Shown: one piece after another, positions 32,558 through 44,329 of the stretch | Layout of the letters: each line of letters starts with the position of its first letter | Numbering within the stretch: position 1 is the stretch's first letter | DNA from: Ditylenchus dipsaci | Lineage: Eukaryota > Nematoda > Chromadorea > Rhabditida > Anguinidae | Assembly (NCBI GenBank): GCA_004194705.1 | Contig: SADC01001285.1 | Span: forward strand, 248,001-312,000 | DNA length: 64,000 bases | Direction of reading: 5' to 3' | Position numbers and translations under genes: made by a program | Notes under the pieces: model-generated | Databases searched by the model: none | Seen by the model: the letters and a program-made list of their open reading frames with translations, nothing else | What the model was told of the DNA's origin: nothing

Positions 32558-35500
32558 CTGAATTTTCGTCGAAGAAAATTTTCTGGCCAAAAATCTGAGC
32601 AATATCCATTAGAAGGTGGGAGAGGTGTGGGCACGAAAGCCAAAGAACTGTTGGAATCATCTATAGAAATGGGTGGCAGACACTCATCCTGTAATATAAA
32701 ACTAACAGTTATTGCGCACTACAAAAGTCAATTGACTAACAACTGTAGGGAAAACTGTGGGCCATGAGTCTAGGTTAAATGTCGACGCTGACTGGCGATC
32801 ACCAAACAGGCAAATAGACCCTGAAACAGCAATCGAGCAACTCATTCGATTCTGATCTGTATGCTCCACCTACCTGCGTTATCTCCTATAGCTGCACATT
32901 GGCGAGTGCTTGAGACAGTTATACTTACTGGCTGCATTCCATTGCAGCACTGGTACAACAGCTCGTTCTGTGAGGTGTTCAGATTAGTGGCCATTACATG
33001 ACCGTACTGCAGAAAATTTAAGATTATATTTGATATTTAGTCAATGTGCCCTCTTTTGCCGGTGCCTCAGCTTATGTGGTGAATTTTTTTTCCTTTTTGT
33101 TTCAAAAGGTTAATGAAGTGAAAAAACTTTGTAATAATCAAACTTTTTTGAGGTAATGAACAAAGCTAAATCTGCTTCACAATACCCACTAAACTTTTTT
33201 GCAAAATTTCGACTGTTCCCCGAGATAAAGACTCTCGAATTAAGAGAGGCTGGTGGCCAACTAGAGGAATTATGATACATGAGTTGAGCTTGCATGCTCG
33301 TACCTTGGAAGCCACAATCAATTGGCCATCCGAGAAAGGATTGGCAAACCTACACCTGAAGCAAAAAACATAAGTTACAATTCAGTTTAAAAGATCAACA
33401 CTAACATGGTTGGAGGAAAGAGAACAGAGTGGGGTAAAAGAGCTTTTAGGTTGCGCACATCATACACCTTCAGAAATGGATCACAATAAGGAGTTCCAGC
33501 TCTTCAAAATGGCTAAATGTATAATCAACTAAACAGCTAAAAAGAGAAACCTATTTGTGAAGCCGCAGGTGATGACTCGATTGTCGCACACGTCAAAGTC
33601 ACTAACGCCTCCTTAAACATTAAAGAATAATTCTATTTTTTGTAATTTTACAAGGACTTTTTCACTTATTCAAGGCTCTTTATGTAGTTTTTAGGAGGCG
33701 TAATCGTTTTGCCAATGATATCTTTTTGCCAATGAGATCACTTCGCCAATGGTATGTTTTTGCTAATAGCTTCTTTTCTCAAGTATTGTTATTCCCTTGT
33801 CCGGCAAATCACCACTCATTCGTTACCTCATATCACTGGCTACAAAATAAGTGGTAATTTGTCTGACGAAAAATAACAACACTTGAGAAAAAAGCTATTA
33901 GCGAAAACATACCATCGGTGAAGTGATCTTATTGGCAAAAAGATTCCATTGGTAATAAGATCTCATTGGGAAAACGATTACACCCCGTTTATAAAATGAT
34001 TTTTACTTCTTTTTGAACCTAAACTAGTTTTATCTTTGAACTTTATGTCAAAATCTTTTTTGGCTACAGAATGGTTAAAATGAGACCTTTTCTCAAAGAT
34101 AGCCAAAATTTATTTATTTTTTAAAAATTGACTTTTCCAGAACATAATTTGAGATATACCAAGCCGTACCAAGCTATTCTGTTTTTACAAATTCACTTTC
34201 ATTTTTTTGCCATTTATGTCAAAAAAGGCTTGTGTTTGGTTTTAACCAGATCTATATGGACAGCAAGACAGCCAGTTCACAAGGGGCTACATGCAAAAGT
34301 CATGTTTTTTATGAACTTTATGCCAAACAAAACGAAAACGGAAATTAAGTCGATTTGTGAAAAAAAGTACAATTTTACAATTAACCCTAGGAGAAAAGTG
34401 GCAGAAATGATTTGTGTCAAACACTGTCCAATTTTCTCGAGGTGACAATATTTTTATGCAAATAAGCCAGGCAACAAGTCCACATAAAAATTTATAGTTT
34501 TTTGACCCTAGTATAGAATACCGCCTCCTCCCCCTATAAATTTTTCTTTTTAAAACTTAAGTAAAAAGCACCTAAATATATGTCCCAGACCCCAGAAAAA
34601 GTGTTTTAATTATTTATTAATCACCCACTGTATTCTATGCTAGCGCCTTTTCTTAATATTAAAATTTTTCAAAAATTTGAAATTCTTTTTGCTAATTTGA
34701 TATAGGATGAGCTAGAAGGCGTGTCTAAAATTTTCGATTCCTCCTACGCCCGGCCCGAAAGGCTCTTTAAATTAATTTAAAAAAAGTCAGGATTTAGGCA
34801 CACTCCACACACGGTGGTCAACTTGCCTGAATGAGCAGCCGTGGAACTGATCGTCTCCATGGAATTCAGACTTCTCATGGTTAACTGTAATATAGAAAAT
34901 ATAGAGTTTATGAAGGAACACAAATTTCGACCGACCACTCCACTTGAGTCAACGGTGAAAACATATCTGTCGTTTGCACGAACATCTAGACAGTCGGTCT
35001 CTTTTAGATGCACTACCCTCTGCTCTTTTTGGGTAATCTAAAAAATTACTTAAATATATACTGAATCAATTTTTTTAAAAGCTCAACTGACCAAATCAAG
35101 TTGTACAATTTTGTTTTGTTTGCCTCCTGAATCAATCAATAAGTTTTCTGTTCTCTTTATGGAAAACGAGATATATGAGATACAGTCGAACCTCGATTTA
35201 GTGGCACCCCGATTTAGTGGCACCCTCGATTTAGTGGCACCCTGAGGGCGATTTGGTTGGCCAGAGTTGGCCGAACTTGGCCAAAGTTTACCCCCGATTT
35301 AGTGGCACCTCGATTTAGTGGCACCTAAGGCTTGGTCCCTAGGGGTGCCACTAAATCGAGGTTTGACTGTATATAAAATCTATAATTTCCGTGTTTAGGA
35401 AAGGAGGCAAAATTCGAAACTCAGTCGAAAATTATCAAAAAATATTTTAAAGGGACGTACCAGCGCATTACACTGCAATTTATTTCTCTCTTGACCGTTT

Positions 35501-36336
35501 TCTATAAGCGTTCTACCTGATCCGACGAAATTTTTCTGCCTAATTTTTTAAAGCGTTATAAAGTCATAAATATCAGATTTGAGTTGAAACGAGTGAAAAC
35601 AAGGACGTTTTTTGAAAACTTGCTGGTCCCCGCCTTAATTTGCCGTGTAACGCGCTGGTATGCCCCTTTAAGTTTTTAATAGCACCCTTTATGTAATAGC
35701 TAAGTGGAAACGGGCGAAAACTATCACACAAACCAAGTAGAAGAGAATTAGGAGCCACAGGAAGGCTGCATCCACAGGTCAAGTCTTCTAGGTTTGGGGA
35801 TCTGAGTAATTTTTAGATATGTTTGACTATCACGCGATTGTTATGAAAAACACTCACGAATACTCAAATAAAAGTAGGCCTTGTCGTTTGAACCCGCAAA
35901 TGGAGTCTTTGCCTAAAAACTCATGATCCCATGTTAAGGAAATATGAATAGAAAAGTTCTAACCAATAGGAACAACCGCTTCTTCCACCACTTCCAGGTC
36001 TTTGACTGGAGCATCAGTGAAGGCAGTGAAACAGGTGTAGTCATTCAAGCCTATACCGTAAAAGCTGCCCACTTTGCCCTCAAAATATTCAAAACGGTTA
36101 AACCAGTCAAACAAGCGGTATATTTGTTTAGTTCACTCACAGAATTATTTGCGCTCCATAAAAGTTCTTGGTAGCAATCAAATTTGAGGGCACTAATTGG
36201 CTGGACCTATTAGGCAAACGTGTTTTATTGTGGATAATACACAAGCGCTTACCATCCCAGTGCATGATGTAAGCATGGAATTGCCGAGGAAAGCTAGGTG
36301 GCAATCTGTCAAACACTGAACCTCCTCGCCCTCCAT
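32558..36336 (-). CDS. PAN2: PAN2, WD40 N-terminal half (partial gene)
   Basis: PAN2 is the catalytic subunit of the PAN2-PAN3 deadenylase, which starts poly(A) shortening in the cytoplasm. Minus-strand exons, mostly in matching phase: 36253-36336, 36141-36206, 35964-36078, 35858-35912, about 35735-35801, 34936-35037, 34827-34884, 33551-33611, 33406-33501, 33304-33355, 32929-33006, 32741-32869 and 32558-32688. Diagnostic stretches: LKFDCYQELLWSANNS, KVGSFYGIGLNDYTCF, HSGGVSDFDVCDNRVITCGF, YCDPFLKVYDVRNLKALLP, SGSICLFGDRQSASTFN and LAFVPTPLPPSNGYCSDFW, in PAN2 order through the WD40 propeller and into the linker. Introns range from 51 nt to 1.2 kb. The intron before 33611 has a GC donor. The donor of exon 35801 is unresolved. 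The pseudo-UCH and exonuclease domains expected downstream were not found between 1 and 32557. The gene is either truncated or continues through a very long intron. Confidence 0.85.
33695..33985. mobile_element. Fold-back MITE in PAN2 intron, TTTTGCCAATGAGATC arms
   Basis: GTAATCGTTTTGCCAATGAT and inverse ATTGGGAAAACGATTAC. The arms hold four TTTGCCAATGRTATC units. The centre (TCATATCACTGGCTACAAAA) matches the centre of the elements at 55498 and 59748 despite unrelated ends. Flanks GTTTTTAG and GTTTATAA may be a decayed 8-bp duplication. Confidence 0.75.
35183..35369. mobile_element. Pogo-type MITE, 187 bp, in PAN2 intron
   Basis: CAGTCGAACCTCGATTTAGT GGCACC and inverse GGTGCCACTAAATCGAGGTT TGACTG, TA duplicated at 35181-35182 and 35370-35371. 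Inside, CGATTTAGTGGCACC is repeated five times. Confidence 0.88.
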
Positions 36337-36381
36337 CTGCAATACGGCAAGATTAGAACAAGTGTATGGTGAATTACCCCA

Positions 36382-36585
36382 TGGTCACAGTGAGAGGTCG
36401 AAGTCGAAATAAAGTGCTGCATAGAAATCGTTAATTTATTTGTCCCAATGCAGATCTGATATAGGAAACCCCCCTTAACCATATACTAATTATGGGTGGT
36501 CTCCTATATCAGATTTGCACTTGGACAAATAAATGACGATTTCTAGGCAGCATTTCATTTCGACTTCGACCTCTCACTGTGACCA
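36382..36585. mobile_element. Palindromic MITE, TGGTCACAGTGAGAGG ends
   Basis: TGGTCACAGTGAGAGGTCGA AGTCGAAAT and its inverse at 36557-36585. The arms pair to the centre near 36490. It lies just upstream of the first visible PAN2 exon. Confidence 0.8.
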
Positions 36586-36949
36586 AAGGGTTAGAAAGAT
36601 GTATTCAAAACTTTTTTATAACACGCCTAGCCTTGACTGTAAGGCCGGCATATTCTAGCACAGAATTTAACGGATAATTCGAATAGGAAAGCCGATTTTT
36701 CAAAAAGCCGGTTTGGGTCGAGATTTCGACCAATTTCTGAATGGCGTTTTTGGCGGCTTTTTTTGAAGTGATCTCAACCCGTCCCTGGTAAAAAATGTAA
36801 AACAAATTAACGGCCTCGGTAGGTAATGGTAGGCAACTTCTTAGTTGATAACTTTTAAACAATTCAAAAAAAATCGCGGAAAAGTGAAATTCTTGTGAAA
36901 ACTCTTCGAATTTGACTAGCAAAAGGGGTTCTAAGTATCATATGGCTTC

Positions 36950-37395
36950 TAATTTTTAAAAATCTAACTTTTAGATAATTCTTTAAATCCATATGAAAAA
37001 GGAGGTTTTCACCTTTTGTTCGCTATATGAAACGTCTTGAAAAATGCGACTTTTCGCCCTTTTTATGCGAGAAAATTATTTTTTCCTCATTTTTGCCTTA
37101 TATTCTGGTCTGGACTTTCGTCTGACCGAACTCAAATTTTTTTTATAAGAAAAACTGTAAACTCTGAAATCCTAGTCAAAAATAAGGGGAGGAGGTCATT
37201 ATTAGAGAAAATACGGTATCTGCTTTTTGATTTCACGTTAAATGGGCAATAATTGCTATTTTGAAAAAAAATTAATATATCGAAGGTGTCCGTACTCCGG
37301 AGGTAGATTTAAACTCGTGACTTCGAAGAAATAGCCTTTTTCTAGTTTTTACGCGAAAAACCCAAACATTTTATCCACTGCGCCATGAAATCCAA
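36950..37395 (-). mobile_element. tRNA-derived SINE-like repeat, copy 1
   Basis: On the minus strand, an A-box-like TGGCGCAGTGGATAAAATG (about 37365-37385) and a B-box-like GAGTTTAAATC (about 37305-37316) are followed by a body shared with 43130-43525. The boxes are more widely spaced than in a functional tRNA. Confidence 0.55.
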
Positions 37396-37636
37396 GCGAA
37401 AGTCACCCACTCGCCATTTTTTGCTGTTCTGAAAGTCTGTGTAATTGACAACAATTCGAGCACAAAAATCAATTTAGCAGATTTTAACTAAATAAAAAGA
37501 CAATGTTAAATTTCTGTTGACCACGACCAGCTTCGGCGAATAAATCTTGCATTTCTTTTGGATTCAGTGTTTATGTCCTAGATCACACTATGTTATAGCT
37601 GAAGCATTAAGAACTGGTATCGTCAGTAGGTAGGCG

Positions 37637-38588
37637 GGCTAGGGAGATTTGCCAAAAACGAAATTTGCCAAATGTACGTTTTGCCAAAACGGAATTTGCC
37701 AAAAACGAGATTTCCCAAAACGAAATTTGCCAAAACGAAATTTGCCAAAACGAAATTTGCCAAAAGACAAACGGGGGGACCAAGGCAGTTTTGTTTACGT
37801 TTACGTTGGTCATCTGAAAAAATGACTAGCTGCTTGCACGGTTAATTTAAATTTCCAACTTCAGTTAAGATTCAGTTAAGTGGACAACAAAACTTTATTT
37901 TACCACTGTCAAACCATCTTCAGCTTGTCCGAATTAGTCCAGAAAACAAGTTTTGGAACATGAAAAACGTAAAAATTTTTTGATCCAAGTGGACGACCAC
38001 TTGGTTTTAATGGTCTAATATGCAACTCGGGTACTGCCAACTGAGTACTACAATCAAGATACTATTACCTAGAAACTACATTCTACCAGCACCCAAGTAC
38101 CATTCCTTAAGCACTTCCACCTGAGTACCGATACCCCGTCACTGCCTTGGTATAACCACCTGGATACCAATTTCTTGGTACTACCACCTCCATACACCTG
38201 GAGACCTTACTAGATACGAAACTATTCCAAAACTGGGGTTCCTGTAAGTCATATCATTTTTAATCTTTTCTATAATACAACCTCAGGTTTACTGGGTAAT
38301 TCACGTATTAACTAAACCAAGTGATCGTCCACTTGGGTCAAAAATTTTTGGATCAATTTACCGCCACCCAAAGCAGTAGTTAGAAAGAACTAACATTTTT
38401 AGGAGATTTTGGGTGTTTTGAGTGGTTTAGGGTGGTTTTGGTCGGTCTGGGGTGGTTGGACACAATCTAAAAATTTCGAAAAAAAACGTAAAAAAACTGC
38501 CTTGGTCCCCCCTGTTTGTCTTTTGACAAATCTCGTTTTGGCAAATTTCGTTTTGGCAAATTTCGTTTTTGGCAAATCTCCCCTAGCC
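37637..38588. mobile_element. 952-bp inverted-repeat element with 8-bp target duplication
   Basis: Starts GGCTAGGGAGATTTGCC and ends GGCAAATCTCCCCTAGCC. It is flanked by GGTAGGCG at 37629-37636 and 38589-38596. Both arms carry tandem TTTGCCAAAACGAAA units (six at the left, four at the right), then CAAACGGGGGGACCAAGGCA. The interior holds a TACCACCTGGATACC minisatellite (38030-38200) and a diverged relative of 20484-20655. No transposase seen. Confidence 0.85.
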
Positions 38589-38883
38589 GGTAGGCGCCGC
38601 TGCCGGGGTATGGGGATGTCAAGAATCAAAATACATAAACGAATAATTGTAACAATCACCTCAGGCTCGGTATAATTCATGTTTAGTAAGTGTGGATTGT
38701 GCTCATTCGACCATTCAATTATTATTTTCCTTTATTTACCAACAAAATTCAGTCAAATCACAGAAGAATTTATCAGAGAACAATGGCTGATAATAAGCCT
38801 GTTTGTGCCAACCAAAACATAACTTATTAAATAATTTATGTGGCAACAAAATTTAAGTGAAATCTGCATCTAAGACCTGTGTT

Positions 38884-41550
38884 CTAGGCATCAACTATAT
38901 CACCCACAACAGCTATGGCTTCGATTTCCACCCGACCATTTTTGGGCAGGTTGGAAACTTGGTAGGTGGCTCTGGCTGGATATTTGTCCGTGAAATACTC
39001 CTTGTAAATCTCGTTCACTTGGGCTGCAAAACAATGTCATTGTTTAGGTGTTAGAGTCAGAAGTATATTACCAAAATCATTCATATCAGCCAGCAAAATG
39101 GTGGTTTTGACAACTCAAACACCGATAAGATATTTTCAGGTTTAAATTTCTTTATAAAAACCAACCATTTTTGAGAGAGGCTCCAGCTTCTTTCAAAATC
39201 TCTCCCATATTCTTCAAAGACTGATGGGTTTCAGGCCCCACTCCACCTTGGATAAGGTCAGTAGTTCCAGGGACAAGGCCTAGAGAACCACTTACATACA
39301 CTGTGTTCCCAACCTTCACGGCTTGGCTACAAAAATAATGGAATTAGAGCTTAAAATAGCAATTATATTTTTCTGGCGAGGCCAGGTGTGTTTTTATACA
39401 CTAGACTGACTGAGTCTTAAATTGTACATTGTTTGAAAAATGTAAATGAAATTGAGCGGGTCCACACTTTGGAAGTGTAGCACAAGTGTCTCGCAACGTG
39501 GATCCGAGGGTGGATCGACTCGATTTTTTCCATATTTTTAGGACTATGATTCTCGGGCGCAGCGACATTTGCAAAGCTTAATTTGGTGAGGGAAAGCTGC
39601 CTTTCGTCTACATCCGTACTCTTCTTACCCCTTGCTCACAGTCCTTGGTCGAGGTCGAGGTCGTGGTCGAGGTCGAGGTCGTGGTCGAGGTCGATGTTGC
39701 TCACGGTCCTTAGTCGAGGTCGAGGTCGTAGTCGAGGTCGTGGTCGAGGTCGAGGTCGATGTGTGCTCACAGTCAAAAAAGTCAAATTAAACGCCAGTAA
39801 TTGATTTATTTAGTCCGAAAATAGCTTATTCCATCTTTATCAAATGATTTTAGGCCGACTAATAGGTTTGTGTTGCTTTGAACATGTTTTCGAATGGTGG
39901 TCGACCAGTTTTACCGAAACGCTTTTTGAACCAGAATTCAACCTTTTTGCCTTTGGACACCAAAGTGTATACTAAATACCTAACTGCCGAAGGATTATTT
40001 TGTACTAAATTTGTATAGAAATAAATAAAATGTGCACCCAGATGGATTTGAACCAGCAACCTGAGCAATGCCTACATGAACCTCTCTCCCTTCAAGAATT
40101 GCTAAGTATACCACTCCAGATTGGCCGAAAGCCAATAAAAATGTGTTTTAAGGGTTACTAAAAAGGGTTAAACTTTTTGCAAAAAACTGATTGAAGTGAT
40201 TAGAATTCTAATGGGATAGGATAAATCGCTCTAAATCATGCGGTTTGAATAAGCTTAAGGTGGTTTAGAAAGAATGAGTATGGAATACTGAGCGTTTGAG
40301 CCCAACGGACTAGAGTTTCGATATGCTTAATTGCTTCTTCGCAAAAAAATTCAATACCTTTTGGTGAAGCGCGAAAAACTAGTCGTTCCTAGTTCTCGGC
40401 AATTATAACAGGAAGGGTGTTGTTGTGAAACTTCATATAATCATGGCCCAGGTTGCTGGTTCGGATCGCCTTAGGTGCAAAATAAATTAAAAGAAGGAAA
40501 AATGTTGAGAAATCGTAAAGCCACGAAACCAAGATCATGGCTTGCAGCCGTTGGTCGAGTTCACGGTCGAGGTCACGGTCGAGGTCGCGGTCGATGGTGC
40601 TCACACTCCTTGGTCGGGGTCGTGGTCGAGGTCGCGGTCGATGTCACGGTTGAGATCATCGGGACAAAAATTTTTGAAAAAATGACAAATTTTGGTTAAT
40701 CGAACTTTAAATTTTTTAATTTCTGGTGATTTTGTATCGTGCAGAATATTTTCCACACGTAAAAGAATGTTTTTGAAGAAATCAAATATCGACCGTGGTC
40801 GATGTGATATCGACCTCGACCACGACCTCGACCTCGACATAGACCGTGCTCACACCCATATCGACCTCGACCACGACCTCGACCAAGCACCGTGAGCAAA
40901 TCACTCAAAAAGTACAGTACTAGAAGAAAAAGAACTGTACCCCATCTAATTCAAATTTTGTACATGGCGCTGGGTGCCAAAACCATGATCTTTTATAGGG
41001 ATATGCCCATGCTATTTTTAAAATAAACAATGTTTAAAGGAGCATGCCCATGCTATCACAGGTGGTGCCCGCCGATTCAAATTTTTTTCGTAATTACTGA
41101 ACTTTTTTACGGATTTTTCAACTTGATTTCTAACAAAAGAATACCTAAAATTAAACTATAGACCTTGTTTTGTTGGAAATCAAGTTGAAAAATCCGTAAA
41201 CGAGTTCATTAGTTACGAAAAAAAATTTGAGTTGGCGAGCACTACCTGTTATAGCGTGGGTGTGCCCCTTCAAACAGTGTTCAATTTAAAAATAGCTCAT
41301 TTTATAGCGCTGCCATTCCTTTGCAAAACGAACACCATGTTCTAACTGTTTCGATCGAGAAAAAAGTTATGCACATTTCCGAGTGAGGTGATATTAAAAT
41401 CGCTGATTGAAATCGTAGCTTTGCTCAAGAGTTTTTAAAATTCTTTTTTTTTCTCTTCAGATAGTTAAGGATCAAGCTAACTTACTTGTATGGTCCAAGG
41501 GCGGCTGGAGCCTTTGGGGTATTGATTATGGTGCGTGTGATGGAAGACAT
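38884..41550 (-). CDS. RIDA: RidA / UK114 family enamine-imine deaminase
   Basis: RidA hydrolyses reactive enamine/imine intermediates from amino-acid catabolism; the animal protein is a small trimer of the YjgF/YER057c/UK114 family. Three minus-strand exons join in phase: 41486-41550 (start [24 protein letters not shown]), 39166-39326 ([42 protein letters not shown]) and 38884-39023 ([29 protein letters not shown] ... EAIAVVG, stop TAG). The product is 121 residues, about the size of bacterial family members and slightly shorter than mammalian ones. The conserved catalytic-site Arg lies in [16 protein letters not shown] acceptor 16 nt before the ATG implies a 5' untranslated exon or a trans-splice site. 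The first intron (2.2 kb) is filled by a GGTCGA fold-back element. The gene looks intact. Confidence 0.95.
39630..40899. mobile_element. Fold-back element of GGTCGAGGTCGT repeats in RidA intron 1
   Basis: Ends TTGCTCACAGTCCTTGGTCG AGG and inverse CCTCGACCAAGCACCGTGAG CAA. Hexamer arrays GGTCGA/GGTCGT fill 39645-39765 and 40555-40650, and the inverse fills 40795-40885. Arg/Ser-rich open frames over these arrays are repeat artefacts. Between the arrays, 40025-40080 and 40440-40480 are inverted tRNA-like pieces (GGTTGCTGGTTCRRATC..RGGTGCA). Confidence 0.7.
41034..41271. mobile_element. Palindromic MITE, GCCCACGCTATAACAGG ends
   Basis: CATGCCCATGCTATCACAGG and inverse CCTGTTATAGCGTGGGTGTG. The arms pair at the centre (CTTGATTTCTAACAAAA / GTTGGAAATCAAG). 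A half-copy is at 13850-13972. Confidence 0.8.
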
Positions 41551-41569
41551 GCTTCGAGATATCGATCTG

Positions 41570-42430
41570 AAATGAAGTTTAGATAAGAAATGATTTTTAA
41601 CAACAAAAGTTTACACCTCATCATTTTTAAGTTCACAAACGAAAGTTGACAAGTTTAAGAACATTCAAAGATGGCAATATGCCAAAAAAGAGAATTTGAA
41701 AAGGAAAAGTTTGCATTTGTTAAATTTTAGAGATTTATTACACAGACGCAATCCTAAATATTTTTGCATTTTCTATCTAACTAAAAAAAAGGGTGCACGA
41801 GAAAACCGACTGACTATCAAACTAAAATCTAACATAACCTTGAAATCATTTAGCGCAATCTTTAGTTTTCAAAAAAAAACCATTAATTACTACTGATAAT
41901 AATAATAATGCAAAGTAAACTTATCAATGACCTAAAACAGAATGATCGTGAAATTTAATGATAGAAGCACTAAAACAGTAAATATTGAGTAATAGAGGTG
42001 GTTAAAATTCATGTTATTCGAAGGAACACTAAAGCAAAAACTAACTAAAAAAAGTTTTGCGCGCACTCGGCAGTTAAAAATAAGAATATCTATAATGTAG
42101 TATTTGGCATGTGTGGGTGTGTCGCCACTTTTGTTAATAAGTACAAACATCACAGAGGCTCCGATGAGCCCTTGTTGCCCCTTGTAAGCATATACCAGGG
42201 CTATTTTTTAACACGGGAAAGGCCGTACGTCCTGAAGGTATAGAACAGAATTTTAGAAAGAGATACTTTTTAAGGTTTTTTTTCTCTTTTATAATTTTTT
42301 GATCCTTAAATTTTGCAAATCATTCAGCAAAGTTAGATAGCTCATTAGAAAGCCAAGATCCAGAGTTACAGGAAACACAAAAAGTTTGAAAAAAAAACAT
42401 TTTTCCTAAAAAAAAGTTCATCAAAAATGG
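41570..42430. other. Upstream of RidA; no gene recognised
   Basis: AT-rich DNA without a supported reading frame or recognised repeat. Confidence 0.5.
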
Positions 42431-42594
42431 TTAAAACATGGTAGAAAGTTCAACCAAAGAAAATATTAGTGCAGCATCGGAAAAATTTTTAAAACGCTCT
42501 TGTCCCCATGTGGTTATAGCTATATTTTTGGCCGAAAAGTATTGTCCCAGTTTTACGTGCGTCGACTTTATCAAGCTCGAAGTGCCTACCTTTG

Positions 42595-42905
42595 TTGCTG
42601 GTGTATATCACCAAACTGCTGCTGCTCAAACCCTCTACTATGACAATACCTCATCACTATCTGAGGCATTTGCCATTGTCGTTGAACAGCATACTGCTGC
42701 ATGCCATAACCAGCAAACGGATATGCAGCTCCATTAACAGGCCTTGTAGGCAGGAATGCGCCACCACCTCCATAGAACCCATCATAGGCTGAACACTCTT
42801 CTGAACTGCATAGGATCTACCAAACTGGAGGTATGCCACGGTATCACTCACCATTTCTCCCAAAAATACAGTCAACAAAATAGCCATGCACTCCATAGTT
42901 ACCAT
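42595..42905 (-). CDS. Candidate small secreted Gly/Tyr/Gln-rich protein (weak)
   Basis: On the minus strand, ATG at 42905 gives MVTMECMAILLTVFLGEM, a signal-peptide-like start that stops at a good donor (ATG|gtgagt). After a possible 50-nt intron, another frame reads SAYDGFYGGGGAFLPTRPVN, GAAYPFAGYGMQQYAVQRQW QMPQ, a composition rarely produced by chance in this AT-rich DNA. Phases of the two pieces do not match with the obvious acceptor, so the model is unproven. Family not recognised. Confidence 0.3.
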
Positions 42906-43129
42906 TGTGGAAAAACAATCATTATTTGAAATTTGTTGGAGTTCTTTTTAAAAATTGCTGTTATTTTTGTTTGACATTTCGATAAGTTAGAAAAAAATGT
43001 GGGTGGTTAAGCTATACGGCCCTTCAAATTAGTCGAAAATGGGCATGTAGGTGACTTTTGACAATTTTGCCGGAAATAACAAAACTCGTCAAATTTGGAT
43101 AGAAAAACGACTTGGGGACTTCAAATAGC

Positions 43130-43525
43130 TCGTAGTTTTCCAAAGTCTATCTTTTAGAAAATTCTTATAATTTTTATGTAAGCGAAGATTCTCAGCTTTT
43201 GTTTGCCACCTAAAAAGTCTTTTTCATACGAGAAAAATAGTTTTCTAGCTTTTCTCTCATATTTGACGTCAAATGTTAACTTTAAACCTAACCTAATTCT
43301 ACTCACATTTGTAAGGGAAAAATTGAAAATCTGATATTTATGACCTACATTTACTTTTTAATTTTACGTCGAATGGGCTGATATTAAAAAATTTGCCAAA
43401 AAATTTAAAAATGGAAGGTGTCCATAGGTAGGGTCGAACTCGTGACTTCAAGGAAAATAGCCTTATTTCTAGTTTTGGCTCAGCAAAATTCAACGCTTTA
43501 CCTACTACGCCATTAAATTTCAGTA
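43130..43525 (-). mobile_element. tRNA-derived SINE-like repeat, copy 2
   Basis: Minus strand: A-box TGGCGTAGTAGGTAAAGCG (about 43495-43513) and B-box GAGTTCGACCC (about 43441-43451). The body resembles 36950-37280 (TTTTAGATAATTCTTxxAAT... ACGAGAAAAxTA). Spacing between boxes is about 45 bases, too long for a canonical intronless tRNA. Confidence 0.6.
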
Positions 43526-43879
43526 AAAGTCATCTACTACCTATTTTGCAAGACCGTGAGCTAATGCGAAAAAGAATTGATAATAAAGGCCAAACACTTA
43601 GCATAACTCTTTGTTAACCAAAACTGGTCCCGAGCTAAGAGAATTACCGGTTAACTAGGCTTAATCTCCTTCTCCCTTCCTTCAATGCAAAACTGCCGGT
43701 GCTCCAATAGAACAATAAAAATGTTAGAGTGCGGACTTACAATCCGCACTGAGTGAGGATTATTCATTTTAAGTGAAGATTCTTGTTCATTTTAGATGGT
43801 TCATCTTAGCTTTTTTGGTAATAAGATCAAAACAGAAAGTAACAAATAAATAAAAAAATAATAGCATTAATAGCTTCGG

Positions 43880-44080
43880 GTGAGAGTGGCTACTGCACCC
43901 AAATTGTAACAGTCCACAGTCGCAACCCCGGACTGCAGTCTTGATTGTGAACACACAACAATCCATAGTCCACACTGTGGACTTCAATCCGGACTGGCGA
44001 CTGTGGATGGTTGTGTGTTCAGAATGAGGTCCGGGGTGGCGACCGCAGTCTTCCATTGTGAACAACGCATTACAATTGCC
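43880..44080. repeat. Imperfect inverted repeat of CCACAGTC/GACTGTGG words
   Basis: ACACACAACAATCCATAGTC and GACTGTGGATGGTTGTGTGT pair around 43975. Further GTGGACT/AGTCCAC words flank them. Left over from a palindromic element; no coding. Confidence 0.55.
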
Positions 44081-44329
44081 ATTAGAATAATTACGCTAAA
44101 ATCCAAGAGAACCCAGTAAAGACAAACAATAAAATTGCTTTATATTTTTCATATATTTTAAATAGTAGACGAGAAATCAACCTAAAGATATAATAACTTA
44201 AGTTTTGGAACAAAGCTCACTAGATACAGTCCGACGCGCGCAGCACGTTTTATCACATTAACGCAGAGTTGCGAACTTAAAATTTAAAAAAAGTACATTT
44301 GACCAAAAAATACAACTTGGTCAATTTCG

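Noticed and set aside
39583..40908. Arg/Ser and Asp/Leu-rich open frames
   Set aside because: Produced by the GGTCGA hexamer array; all frames stay open in such repeats.
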